Part shown: positions 42,990-53,808 of the stretch, piece after piece | Layout of the letters: every line of letters begins with the position of its first letter | How positions within the stretch are numbered: the first letter of the stretch is position 1 | Source of the DNA: Metarhizium brunneum | Lineage: Eukaryota > Ascomycota > Sordariomycetes > Hypocreales > Clavicipitaceae | Direction of reading: 5' to 3' | DNA length: 64,000 bases | NCBI RefSeq assembly: GCF_013426205.1 | Contig: NC_089425.1 | Location: 3,596,001-3,660,000, forward strand | Position numbers and translations under genes: made by a program | The notes under the pieces: model-generated | Databases searched by the model: none | Seen by the model: only the letters and a program-made list of their open reading frames with translations | What the model was told of the DNA's origin: nothing

Positions 42990-45900
42990 TGTCGGCAGCG
43001 TATCGTCGCATCCCAATTCCAATTGCCGCTTGTATCTTGATTATAGTGTTTGATCCCGTTTTCTCTCGGCTCGGTGTTCTAGAGACAATTGATGTAGTGG
43101 TAGGCTACACTGGGTTAGGGGATATAGTGTTTGCTATTATTTTTTTGGTCAATTGATGAACCAGGGCTGGTTCTTGATCAGACGGATTTGGGTGCTTGTT
43201 GTGCCGCGCAGTGACTCTATCATGCTGTGTCAACTATGGACTTATCACGGTGGCACGGATAGGTATACAACGTGCGTCAGGAGGCCGCTGTGTAAGCTGA
43301 CGAGACACAAGTGAGGGTGATTTAAATAGCAGCCTGGATCGGCAGAAGTATCAACTTAGGCGCCACGGCACTGTGATCGGCAAAAGAGGGAAGCTCGCGC
43401 TGAAATAATCGCACAGACTAAACGTAAATCCCGAGAATGTATACAGTAATAGTTCCTCCGAGCAACCTGACTCACATGGGCCAAGCATTTTTGTGGCGTA
43501 AAATGCTTGTACGAATGCCTCAGTAGGCAAGTTCAGGGTAGATGGGGATGGGGCTGGGTTGTGTAATGTGGACGCGCAGCCATCTCCGCAAGGTTGGGTG
43601 TGGCAGAGGGGACCGGACAAAACCACAACTCGGGGCAAGAGCACATCCAGACCAGAGTGCTCCTTCCTTCCTCTCTAATTAGAGCAGGCAAGAGCAGGCA
43701 AGATCAGAGCAGGCACGGCGGGTTTGCTGTCGTCAGCCGGTGCTGACTTCCTTGCTTGGCAGCAGGTGCCTATCAATCAATTGGCTCACGTGCACAATCC
43801 GCACCGGACGGTTCACCTGCGAACACATGATTGCAAGGAGCCTTGCGATAAACGACATGGTTTGCATCATCTACCGTTAATGGTCCCAATAATCTCCTCG
43901 TCTCCGCCAAAAAGCCCCTGTGGTCATCTAAACGACACTTTCCACGGCTGACGCCGACAAGACCCAGGGCTGCGGCTCTGCGAGGTCTTGGGGGGTGAGC
44001 TGCGACGGTCGCACCGATGGCGTCGGCCCATTTGGCGACCGCATTGGCCAGGCACATCGCCAGGCTCACTGATTTCTCTTCAGGATATACTCGTACGGAG
44101 CATGCAGATTGGTACCTAGGTAGGTAGCCCGTCCGGGTTTGGCACCCCCCCTCTCAATGCCTCATCCATGTCCTTGCCCATGTGTGCTACTTGGTAGACA
44201 TACCACGGCAGTGGCTGACTATGCAGAGAAACGCAATGTACGGGGTACCAACACGTCGACTGGGAGCCGTGTCGTCGATCATAGTCGCCGTTCTGAGAGG
44301 GAATGAGACCAAAAATGGACCCCACGAAATGGCTTCGAAGCACTACGGATTTGCGCCAGCCTTCGTTCATGGCCGTAACTAGTCCCCTTTCAACTCGTCT
44401 ACCTCGTTAAAACTACATTTTGGTGAGGACTGCGTTTGTTTCACACAGACCGCCGTATCCAAACCCACTACAACAGCCGCGCTCAACATTCTTGTGGACA
44501 TGACCTGCATAGATCGATCCACTGTTCCCAAGCGGCAGAGGAACAATGACGACAGCAGAGCCTTGCACAAGATCACACTGTCGCACTCAAACAAGCTACG
44601 GCCTGTTTTACGCTGCGGGTGGTGGTAGTCGGGAGATGAGAAGAGGCCGCGTACAGAGAGAGGCCTGTCGACAGGTCTATGGCATATTATCACGGTGCTC
44701 AAGGCGGCGATATCACTCCATAAGCGGAAACCTTATCAGAGCAGGCACTGTTCAGTGTTTGTCGTCTTCCTCCTAGAGCCTACTGTACCCGCCGTTTCCC
44801 ACCCACTCTAGATAGCTTCTGACAAGTCACTGACCGTCTCAAACCTGCCAGCTATGCTCACACAATTCTGCTATCAATCTGGAGGGGGGTTCGCTTTTGT
44901 CACCCTCCAAGTTCACTCATCAACTGTCTGGCTCGGAAACTCCGCCTTGGCACTGGGAATTACCTACTGTTAGGTACCCATGTAGTCGCTTGTGCTGCAC
45001 TGCTTGCCCGAACCGTTGGCTGAACATTACGCCTACCTACCAAGGTAGGCCGCCAGCGGTCACCTCCTCGGGATAGAGAGCTTTGGTACAAACACGGGTC
45101 TTGTTTATGCCTGTACTGATCCTTCACCAGACAACGAAGTGATTGATTTGGTTACATGGACAACGTGGTGTTCCCAGAGCCGGGAAACTCGTGTTGAAGG
45201 TCTCTTGGTCGGACGGGATCTCCGCAGTTCATTTCCGACTCTTCTCTCAGTGATGCACGCCTGCCAATGGTTTATCATGGTCGGAAAAGCGGCTGTCAAA
45301 CACTCCCCATATCTTGGTCGTGGACGGCCCTCGGTTCGTCAGCCCTAAGATGACCCGTAAGGCTAACAGCGTTGGCCCCAGCCGTTTATTGGCCCACCAG
45401 CCCATGCGCTCTCGTCTCGGGGCTGCAGCCATGTTTCCTTTGGACGATTCCGAATCGAGAGCATTGCTGCATCTTGTCGTCAAGTATTGACCAGTATCTG
45501 GGCTGGCTTAGCCTCACTCTTGAAGGGGCCCTGGCCCTGCCTTTGCATCCCAAGCATCCTTGCACTGGACCACGCAGCCACGCTCTCCTGCCCTATCACC
45601 CTAACTGGCTCCTCCAGACGGCAGCCTAGAAGTCTGCCAGCGGGAGCTCTTACACCCTTTCTGCTCTGGTCAACTTGGGATGCTGTTCTGTGGTTTGTGT
45701 CGTGGCATTGCGTCTCCGCACCAGGACAGAGCGTTTGACTCACATGGAAACCATAAGACGGGATCCATATTGCTCACATCATTTTCGAATCTCGTCTCCA
45801 TCGACATGGCCTGTTGGCCTCTGACCCTGATTCCCACTCGGCCGGGTCACAGCCTTAAATGTCCCCTTGTTCATCATGCCCGTCCACATCATATCTACAT

Positions 45901-46375
45901 ACTCCGTACATACATACATAGACATCCCCTGAACAGGGTTCCACATTCTAGAAAGCCCTTGCTTTCCTTTGACGCTTCGCTTTGGCTCTTCTACCCTCGC
46001 AGAATTGTTGTTACTTAAGCCCATTGTGTCCTTTTCATTGATCACTTTAACCATCCGTCGTTGGTCAGCCCTAGGAAGTCCCTTCCCCCTTTTGAACAAA
46101 GCGCAGATTTAAAAGTGAACTCGGAGAACTCTTACTCTTACATTGGAACTCTTCAGTCCTTCTCCTCTCTAGATTGGTAACGCAAGGGCGATTTGTTGTT
46201 CATAAGTTCAGTTTAAATCTCTCGAGACAGCCTGGTATCGACGGATTGCTGTTCTCCGAATAGTTATTCCGTCGACAACTCCGTCTCGTGACCGAGTATA
46301 TTCTTTACACCAGGAAACAGAGACAGCACCATCGTGTACAGTAAAGTCGACCGGGCGTCTCTAGGATCATTCGAG
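42990..46375. promoter_or_regulatory. Long upstream region of the C2H2 gene
   Basis: 3.4 kb lie between not3 and the next gene, both on the plus strand. No coding sequence is supported. The palindrome TACCTAGGTA occurs at 44113-44122 and relatives at about 44961-44978 and 45031-45050; TACTCCGTA lies at 45900-45908. The last 500 bases are CT-rich leader-like sequence. So long an upstream region is common for fungal transcription-factor genes, but regulation is not shown. Confidence 0.4.
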
Positions 46376-47218
46376 ATGGATACTGCTCAGGGCTTAAATA
46401 TTCAACACTTGGAATATTCATTTGGGCAATATTATGATACGAGTTCGCCATACATGCCGCAGAGCGAGGTTTCATCACGGGCAACGCAACAGTCTGACCA
46501 AGCGGATTCTTTATCACGTACCTGTCGCTCCGAAAGCGGGAGTGTCTATGATTCTCCGATGTCTGTGTCGCCGATGCTCAACGGATTGCATCCTAGTTTC
46601 CAGAGTCCATCGTCAACAGGAAGTTTTCCTAGCCCCAATCACCATCAGTTGAGCCCGTCCTCGGCCGTAACGGCATTATATTACTCTTCCCCTAATCTGG
46701 ATATCGACCGAGACACTCCTTCTCCGCGACCGTCACCCGAAGACCGAGGATCCAAACCATCGTGCGTCATATCTCTGGTCCTCGATTCCAGTCCTAAATG
46801 CTAACTGTACAGATCACAAAGCGGCCGTGACTACCCCGTCTGTTGCCTATATCCGGGGTGTAACGCCAAACCCTTCAAACGCAGAGCAGACCTAGACCGC
46901 CACTACAAGCACCGACACGCCTCAGAGTCACAAAAGGTCTCGTTCAACTGCGACTACCCACGGTGCTCTCGCCGTCGCGATCCGTTCCATCGATTAGACC
47001 ACTTCCGCGATCATCTTCGTGAATTCCACAAGGAAGACATTGAGAAGCGCGGCGGCTCCATCAACGAGGAGTGGCTGGAAGACCGACGAGTCTCATCAAC
47101 CTGGTGGCGATGCTCAAAGTGCCTCAAGAGAATCTATATTGACCAAGACGGCTACGAGTGCCCCCACTGCAAGACTACGTGTCAACCGAAGCGTAAGGAG
47201 GCTCGTCGCAGAAGCTAA
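46376..47218 (+). CDS. C2H2-type zinc finger protein, probable transcription factor
   Basis: Two exons, 46376-46761 and 46813-47218, give 263 residues. The start is the ATG at 46376 (MDTAQGLNIQHLEY). The first half is Ser/Pro-rich with many SP sites. The second half has a C2H2 finger, CLYPGCNAKPFKRRADLDRH with a following H-rich YKHRH, and a second finger-like unit, CDYPRCSRRRDPFHRLDHFR with HLREFH. A third zinc-ribbon-like pair is WRCSKCLKRIYIDQ and YECPHC. The protein ends in a basic tail (KRKEARRRS), a likely nuclear signal. This arrangement is common in unnamed fungal regulators; the target genes are unknown. The intron (46762-46812) has an atgctaac branch point and keeps frame. Confidence 0.85.
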
Positions 47219-48303
47219 TGGCGCCCATTATCTCGTTCTTTTGCGGATACACTTTTGCGCGCTGCTTTCATCAATAATTGGCCTGCCCTGGTTTGCAACC
47301 TCGATGAGGCTGGCTTGATCGCTTTGAGCGGCTCGAATGTGACCATCAAAATTGCTGGCCAGTTTTGTGTCACACAACCCCCTCCAATAAAATAGATACC
47401 AATGTATATACGTCGCGAGGCAGCCTGGGGCTCCGCCATGGTGCACAAGTAGGAATAAGAGAAGGTCTACGAATAAATGAGCACGACGTATACATACAAT
47501 ACATAAATATACTGCACAATCTCCGCCGCAAAAATGTGACTCAATGGCCATATTCACCCGTCTTCTTCAAGGTAGGCGTCCAAACGCATCGTGATAGAAT
47601 GCACTTCCTGAGTCGACTTCTCACCAGACGTATCAAGTCATGAATCACCGATATACACATGGCACCAACAAAAACCGAGACAAAAGACCATCTGACATGC
47701 CTGGTGGTGTGCCACCAAGACACACTCCCACCAGTAGACACTGCCGAGTCAAGGCACCCCTCTAGGCACCTTTTTTACACTTACCGAAACCAGGCTTGCA
47801 TCAAGCATCGTGGGGACTGGTTTGCCGGAACCCAGGGACCGGCCACCTCGCGTTCAATCGCAGTTGTCCCGTTTGCCAGCGTGATGCACACCGCCACCAC
47901 AGCGGAAAAAAAAAAGAAGATGTTTCCCTGGATCTCATGCGATGTGGACCGCGCCCGAAGGTTTGGGAAGGGGCAAGGAACATTGAAGTCTTCTAGAAGG
48001 TTAGGGGGGCGGTGTTGTGGGGCGCATGGGCAGGCTAGCATGTCGGGGCTGTGCTTGTTCGCACCAGCCTTGTCAGGCATTCAGGCATGACACGAACTGG
48101 ACTGATCTACTGGATGGACCTGAGGCAGATCGGAACTGATAATGATTGAGTTTATGCTGCGAGGACGCTATGATATGATAGATCATGTGGATGCGGTCCG
48201 CTCCGGTGGATAACGCTGTGATTTCATCAATTTCCCTTCCCTCCCCTCTCCCCCCCTGACCTGGCATCCATGCAACTGGGGGAAGCACAGTGACACGACG
48301 AAA
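47219..48303. terminator. Convergent 3' region
   Basis: 1.1 kb between the C2H2 gene (+) and the next gene (-), which end towards each other. No coding features were seen apart from short open frames. Confidence 0.35.
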
Positions 48304-50181
48304 TCACTCGATTGGATCCTGGTCGTGATTTGGCAATGCCCGAATATCAGGGCGATTCGACGTTCGTTTTCGCGCACGGCTGGTCAACAATTGCGCTGCA
48401 TACATTGGCGCATGCTGTGTCTCGGAGGAGGATAGCTTGCCGACGAAGGGTTGGGGCTGGCGGTATACGACGTCGGGTTTGGATATAGCCGGTTTTAGCG
48501 GTGGATGGTGGGTGTCGGCCGATGGAGATTTTCGTTTGGTGGATGATGGATGGATGAGATATGGCTTGGTGTTTGGTGTTTTGGGGGCCGATGACAGGTA
48601 TTGTGCTGCGTGGGTGGCCATTGGGTCTGGGATGCTTGGTCTGGAACTCTCGAGAGGATTTCGGCATGTTGTTTCGATGCCGGCAATGTCTTGTGTCAGA
48701 CGCGGGTGAGCTGGCAGGTTGCTGAGGATAGTACTGCCTTGATTGCGATGCTGTTTGTATGTGTTGGATTCTTGTAGGATGTCCACGAGGTCTTGTGTGT
48801 TGAGCCTGCTAGGTAGTGCTATGGACAGGAGGTTGTCGTCTGTCAAGCTACTGGAGGGGGAGGGGTGGCATATCGATGCTGAAGAGCCGCATGCTGCTAA
48901 TGTTTTCGGATAGGGTTGCTCATTTGCGGAGAGGAAATACGGATACCTTGTTCCTGCATGGACGAGCTCGCCGTCTGCGTCCAATCCTCTTGGGGCCACT
49001 GCAGGTACTTGAGGATCATGGACTGTATATGGGGGATTCATATACCTTAGTTCAGCGTTGCGCTGCTCAGGACGCTTTCCGCACTTGGGCGAATTCCGAG
49101 GTAGGCTAATACAAGAATTATCATATCCATAGTTGAATCCGTCAACACTTCGCCCAATGTCGAGAGATGGAAACATGTCTAATGTGCACTGGCTGCCGTT
49201 CTGCGCTCTCACACTAGACACCGATTCTGGAAGAGGAGATTTTTCATGGAGAAGGTTTGATATATTAACCGACCGCTGTGGGCGTGGGTGGTATAGTGAC
49301 TGGGGAGTGCCGTCGTCGCGAGGTAATGAACTGGTTGTGCTGCAGGATTGATCCGACCACCACAAATGCTGCAGACTCCTGGAGCCGCTAGACCGGTTGC
49401 TCAGGCTGGATGAATGAGCCGGCACAGATAGTTCTGCAATAGCTGGTCGGTTGTGGTAGCTGCCAAGTCTTCCGGATAATAGAGCTTTGCCTACACCTTG
49501 TCTTTGAGATGCTTGTGAAGACATAGTGGATGGCTGGTATTGAGAACCTTTGAGGCTCCTGAGGGAGTTGCCATCCTGACTCTATCTGAAATTCTGACTC
49601 CCAACGCAGACCCGAATGTCGCCAGCTTTCGACTTGGTAGATGTTACCCTGGCTGCTTCAAAATTAACAGCTTTGCGTGGGTTTCGCCGTAAACTACCGT
49701 GTTGCATCTTTGTAGGCTGCGGGTAATCTATGGTAAGGGATTTCTGAAGGGATATTCCCGTCCAGTCGTCTTTTCTCAGCAGTCTCTGCTTCTTGGCTTT
49801 GATATCGGCAGCACCAGTGGGTACATTGACCTCGTTTGCATTGCGCGGCGAAAGAGCCCTCTCCTGCTGTGCCGGCGAGTTGATAGCGGGAGTTATTCGC
49901 GGTGATGGGCTCGCCGTTGAACCATTCCGAGGCCTCTTCTGAGCTGAATGCCGTCTTGTCCTATCACGTTCTTGGGTCAGGGTTTCTGCGGTGTTTCGCC
50001 GATCTTCTATGTCAAAGGTCACAGCGGCTTGGCTCTGATGACGACGTGCAACCTCTGTTGATTTGGCTTCTGCAGCATGCCGCATCCGAGCTTTGGCAAA
50101 AAACTCTTGTTGCCGCGACAGCTCCTCGTCCCTTCTCCTATTCTTCGGGGCCCGGGCACGCGCTCCTTCTGTCCAGTTCAT
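48304..50181 (-). CDS. Unnamed Ser/Pro-rich, probably nuclear protein
   Basis: Two long frames join across an intron at 49576-49647 (donor gtaaca, acceptor gtcag). Exon 1 (49648-50181) ends NPRKAVNFEAAR and exon 2 (48304-49575) begins DGNSLRSLKGSQYQPST. Together they give 601 residues. The N-terminal part is very basic (PKNRRRDEELSRQQEFF). In the middle is an ordered motif KKQRLLRKDDWTGISLQKSL, which I associate with unnamed nuclear proteins of filamentous ascomycetes. The rest is disordered, rich in Ser, Pro and His, and ends TSRARKRTSNRPDIRALP. The start is uncertain. The ATG at 50181 gives MNWTEGARAR, but the frame is open upstream and another ATG at 50433 (MPRGSIDEAKRQPVNL) may begin a preceding exon. 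Without that intron the gene would look like two separate ones. Confidence 0.65.
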
Positions 50182-50766
50182 GCTCTTAAAGATGGAGATG
50201 ATACAACTCAGACTCTCCACATAGAAGCTGAGAGTCAGGTTGACGAGGCATGATGATGGCGTGTAGTCCGCTTGTGATGCACTGCGAATGTTTGCACCAT
50301 GACTGGCCTAAGACCCTTTTGTCCTCGATGACTCTGCGCTGTGGTCTGAGCAGCACTTGAAGGCAGGAGCGACCTGGGCGGGTGCCAGATTAACAGGCTG
50401 CCGCTTCGCTTCGTCGATAGAGCCACGCGGCATTATGAATCAAGTTGACTCGGCGCGATAAGCATTAAATTTCGTTCACGAGCCAAGCCTGTGTTTTTTT
50501 CAATGTCGACATTCTGTTGTCGTCGATCCTGGAGCAGACTAGCTCCACATGCACCTGTGAGTGCTTGCTGACGTCGCTGCGTGCCGCGAATACCAGTGAG
50601 CAGGCCAAGCTGTGGCCACCTATCCGGATCCGGCCTCCTCAACTGTCGGCAGCTTCATTCCCCATCCATAACTTTAAGGCAATCATCCTCCTGCACCGAC
50701 CTTTGAACTCGAGAAGCTATATTTCGCGCACAGAATTGATTCCCGGCACGACGATTAGCATTCAAA
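50182..50766. promoter_or_regulatory. Divergent region, possibly with a leader exon of the minus gene
   Basis: This separates the 48.3 kb gene (-) and the coiled-coil gene (+). On the minus strand an open frame from ATG 50433 encodes MPRGSIDEAKRQPVNLAP and could be spliced to the downstream gene. On the plus strand the last 60 bases are the leader of the coiled-coil gene. Confidence 0.35.
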
Positions 50767-52576
50767 ATGGCCGACGCAGAGGAAAAGGCGCGCCAGGAAA
50801 AGATCGCCGCAGCGAGAAAGCGCGTAAGCATACTGGTCCTCTGCTCCGGCTCCGGCTCCCATAGCTTCTAATTGCGCGTATAGGTCGAACAAATGAAGAA
50901 GAAGAAGGGCAAAAAGACTGCCAAGAAAGACGACGCCAAAGAAGAAGACGAGGTCCCCGAAACCGCGTCGCCAAATGCTGAAGAGCAGGCTGAATCGTCC
51001 GAACTGCCTTCCGCAGATCCGGCCGAAGATAAGGGAGGGGAAGCCGCCGCAGGCAACGACAAGGCGGTTGAAGACGAAAATGCAGACGACCAATCACCGT
51101 CGGAAACTCCATCGCTGGCACAACAGTCCAAGATGAGATCAACATCGTTCCGTGCCGGTGCGGCTGGAACCACTTCTCCAGTCCCTTTCAGCCCCGATGG
51201 TGACACCGCGCCAGAGATTTACAGAAAGCAGGTCGCTCGCATCGAGGAGCTGGAGAAGGAGAATAGGAAACTATCCAAAGAGTTCTCAGATTCGGAAAAA
51301 CGATGGAAGAAGGCGGAGGATGAGCTCGCTGAGCTCCGTGAAGCCGATGGTGATTCTTCAGCGAAGGGCAAAGCGAATAATGAAACGGAGCAGTTGGTGA
51401 GTGGGCTGCCTCAACGAGGGGCGGGCATCATATGAGGCTGACAGACTGATACAGAAAAGCGAAGTTGCTTCACTTCAACGACAAAACACGCAATTGCAGC
51501 AACAAGTCTCGAGAGGCTCGGGCCATGGCCATCGGCCCTCGGTTTCTATTGCTACCCCCCCTTCAGAGCTGCAGGCCGAACTCGACGCGAAGAAATCCAC
51601 CATCGAGTCCATGGAAATTGAAATCTCCACTTTGAAAGCTCGGGTGCAGCGACAAGAAACTGGCGCCGAAACAGAAAAAGAACAAGTAAATGCGCTTGAA
51701 GAAAAGCTTGCTCGGGCCGAAGCAGCCGCAGGCAAGGCACAGCGAGAATTGCAGGATGTGAAACGCAATCTCGAGAGAACAACGGATAAAGCAGTCCGCG
51801 AGGGCAGTGAACGTTCAAGTGCAGAGGTCAAAGTAAAGACGCTTGAACACGAGCTGGAGGAAGCAACAAAGGCCAAGTCTGACATGGAGGTCAAGATTGA
51901 CGCGTTGGAGAAGAAGGTGGCCACACTGACCACCATCCACAAGGAGCAGGACTCCAGGTCCCAAGCCTTGCGAAAGGACAAGGAGCGTGCCGAAAAGGAA
52001 GCAAAGGACCTGAAAGCCAAGGTGGAGAAGCTGGAGAGCGAAAATCTGAAACTTCGCAGCCGCAAGTCGGCAGACGGCGGTGGCGGACTTGATGACGAGG
52101 GCGTGGACGAGCTTGAGAACGAGGAACGATTACGACTCGAAAAGAAGATTCGAAGCCTTGAACACGAAGTGCACGAACTGCGAAGCGGGGCATGGATCGA
52201 GAAACGCCGGGAAATGGAGGCCACCAACACCGGATTCCATGACGTGGACCTTTCCGGAGGCTCGATGGGACACTCGTCACAAAGAAAACACTCGACTAGT
52301 GGTTTCGGTGAGTTCTTGACCAACGGGCTCAACGCCTTAGCTGGTGGTGGTGTTGGAGGAGCAGGAGCAAGTGCTGAACACGAGCTGATGGATGACGACG
52401 ACTTTGACTTTGACGAGGATGCCTTCCGCAAGGCCCAAGAGGAGGAGTCAAAACAGCGACTGGAGAGGATCAAAGAGATCAAGCGAACTTTGAAGCACTG
52501 GGAGGGCTGGAGGCTAGACATTGTCGACATTAGGAGGGGTGGGGGCGAGGGTATCGGTGACATTTTCGACGTGTAG
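50767..52576 (+). CDS. Long coiled-coil protein, golgin-like or scaffold
   Basis: Three exons, 50767-50823, 50884-51396 and 51455-52576, give 563 residues. It starts MADAEEKARQEKIAAARKR|VEQMKKKKGKK, a basic and charged N terminus, followed by an acidic disordered stretch. Heptad-rich coiled coil runs from about residue 125 (YRKQVARIEELEKENRKL) to about 450, with a gap around a Ser/Pro patch (RPSVSIATPPSEL). The C terminus has a glycine-rich segment, an acidic run DDDDFDFDEDAF and IKEIKRTLKHWEGWRLDIVDI. Similar unnamed fungal proteins have been labelled with coiled-coil names such as M-protein-like repeat. I see no GRIP or other named domain, so a tethering or scaffold role is inference only. 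Phases match at both introns. Confidence 0.85.
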
Positions 52577-53108
52577 AGGACATGAACTCCTTTTGTACGA
52601 TTTGGCAACAAAAGACGAACAATGGAAAGGACGGGTTAAAGGCGTCTGGCCAGGGAGCTTGGGATGGCTCATGTGGACATGTCGATGCGGCTATGGGTAA
52701 GCACAGCTCGAGCATATTCGATTTTGGGGATCCCGTGGCGTGGAATTGCATCATTTCGGACCGACATGATGGATGAACAAGGCGGACACTGAAGCTGGGT
52801 TGGTTGTGTGCTATTCTTGGTGTGTTTAGGGATATGCAGGCCGTGTTACACCCATCTTTGAGCTGCTTGGAACGCGTTGTGAACATGCTCAACACTCTGA
52901 CGTGCCGTATTGCGTGGAATATCGAGTTCAGTATCCCATGGAGCAAGAATTTATCTATATAAGACGTCGCTCATTCCGTGAAAGTGCTCTAATTTCTTTC
53001 CTCATCTTCATCGACTTCAACAGCTTCAACTGTTGACCTTCAACAGCTTCAACAGCTTCAACATCTTCAACTGTTGACCTTCAACACCTTCATTTCAAGC
53101 ACTATGCC
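52577..53108. other. Intergenic with tandem TTCAAC-type repeats
   Basis: This is the 3' flank of the coiled-coil gene and leader of the next. At about 53005-53098 it holds imperfect repeats of ttcaacagc and ttcaactgttgacc directly before the start codon at 53109. Confidence 0.6.
53005..53098. repeat. Imperfect tandem repeats in a probable 5' leader
   Basis: Units ttcaacagc and ttcaactgttgacc alternate over about 95 bases and stop about 10 bases before the ATG at 53109. On the plus strand this is pyrimidine/A-rich, as fungal leaders often are, but the repetition is unusual in this window. Confidence 0.8.
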
Positions 53109-53808
53109 ATGCCGAAGCAGAAAGGCCAGCAGAGTCAGCCAGCCGCTGTCCAACGCCGTCCTGCACCGCCCCTTTCCGCCGAGGGCCCGCCAACTCCGGT
53201 GCTAGATTCGGTCCCTCAGTGCATCATCTTCGGCGGCGAGAATCAAGTGGGAAAGTTACCTGTTAGGTTATTCGATGGGCGAGATTGGACGTGTAGGGAG
53301 GCAATGAAGCCATGCGACTTTCTTCCAAAGGTTTGTCAAGGCGGACATCCCTGAGCATGAAGTGTATACTGATGAATTCTAGGAAAATGTTACATCCTGC
53401 CTTTACCTTGGGAAGAATGTTGACCTTCCCGCTGCTTTGGTGTTTTTCGAATACGTCCAACTTCCACAGATTACCAACAAAGAGGGCGGGAGCGAACGCG
53501 TCTTCAAACTGACCGCGGCAAAGGCGTTTCCGGAGCGGCCATTCGGCATCGAAGTAGATATTAACGCCATGTCCCAGCTGCAAGTAATCGCATGGAATTT
53601 TCAGATGTTGGATCTTGCAGCTTGTGCTAAGGGCTGGATCGAGAAAAAGTATTACTCACCGGCATCGCTTCCAGTGGCATCCGGCACTTCATCGCAAAAG
53701 CCAGCGGCTGGCGGAAAGCCCGAGCAGTCCAGCAATGTTGAGCAGCCCGATGATGACGAGGAGTCCGACGATGACGACAAAACAGTAATTTTCTCCCCAG
53801 CAAGTTAA
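53109..53808 (+). CDS. Unknown protein with acidic C terminus
   Basis: Exons 53109-53330 and 53383-53808 join at a 52-base intron (gtttgt..ttctag) to give 215 residues. After a Gln/Pro-rich N terminus (MPKQKGQQSQPAAVQRR) comes a folded-looking region: CIIFGGENQVGKLPVRLFDG, PKENVTSCLYLGKNVDLP, LVFFEYVQLPQITNKEG, SQLQVIAWNFQMLDLAACAK. A Ser/acidic tail follows (DDDEESDDDDKTVIF). The ordered part has alternating strands and no signal peptide or membrane segment. I do not recognise the family. An out-of-frame ATG at 53104 overlaps the chosen start by a few bases and would read 32 codons, so start-site choice may matter. Confidence 0.7.

Noticed and set aside
51475..52611. 378-codon minus-strand frame opposite the coiled-coil gene
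   Set aside because: It is the antisense of Glu/Lys/Leu-rich heptads, producing a Ser/Phe-rich frame; the plus strand has introns in phase.
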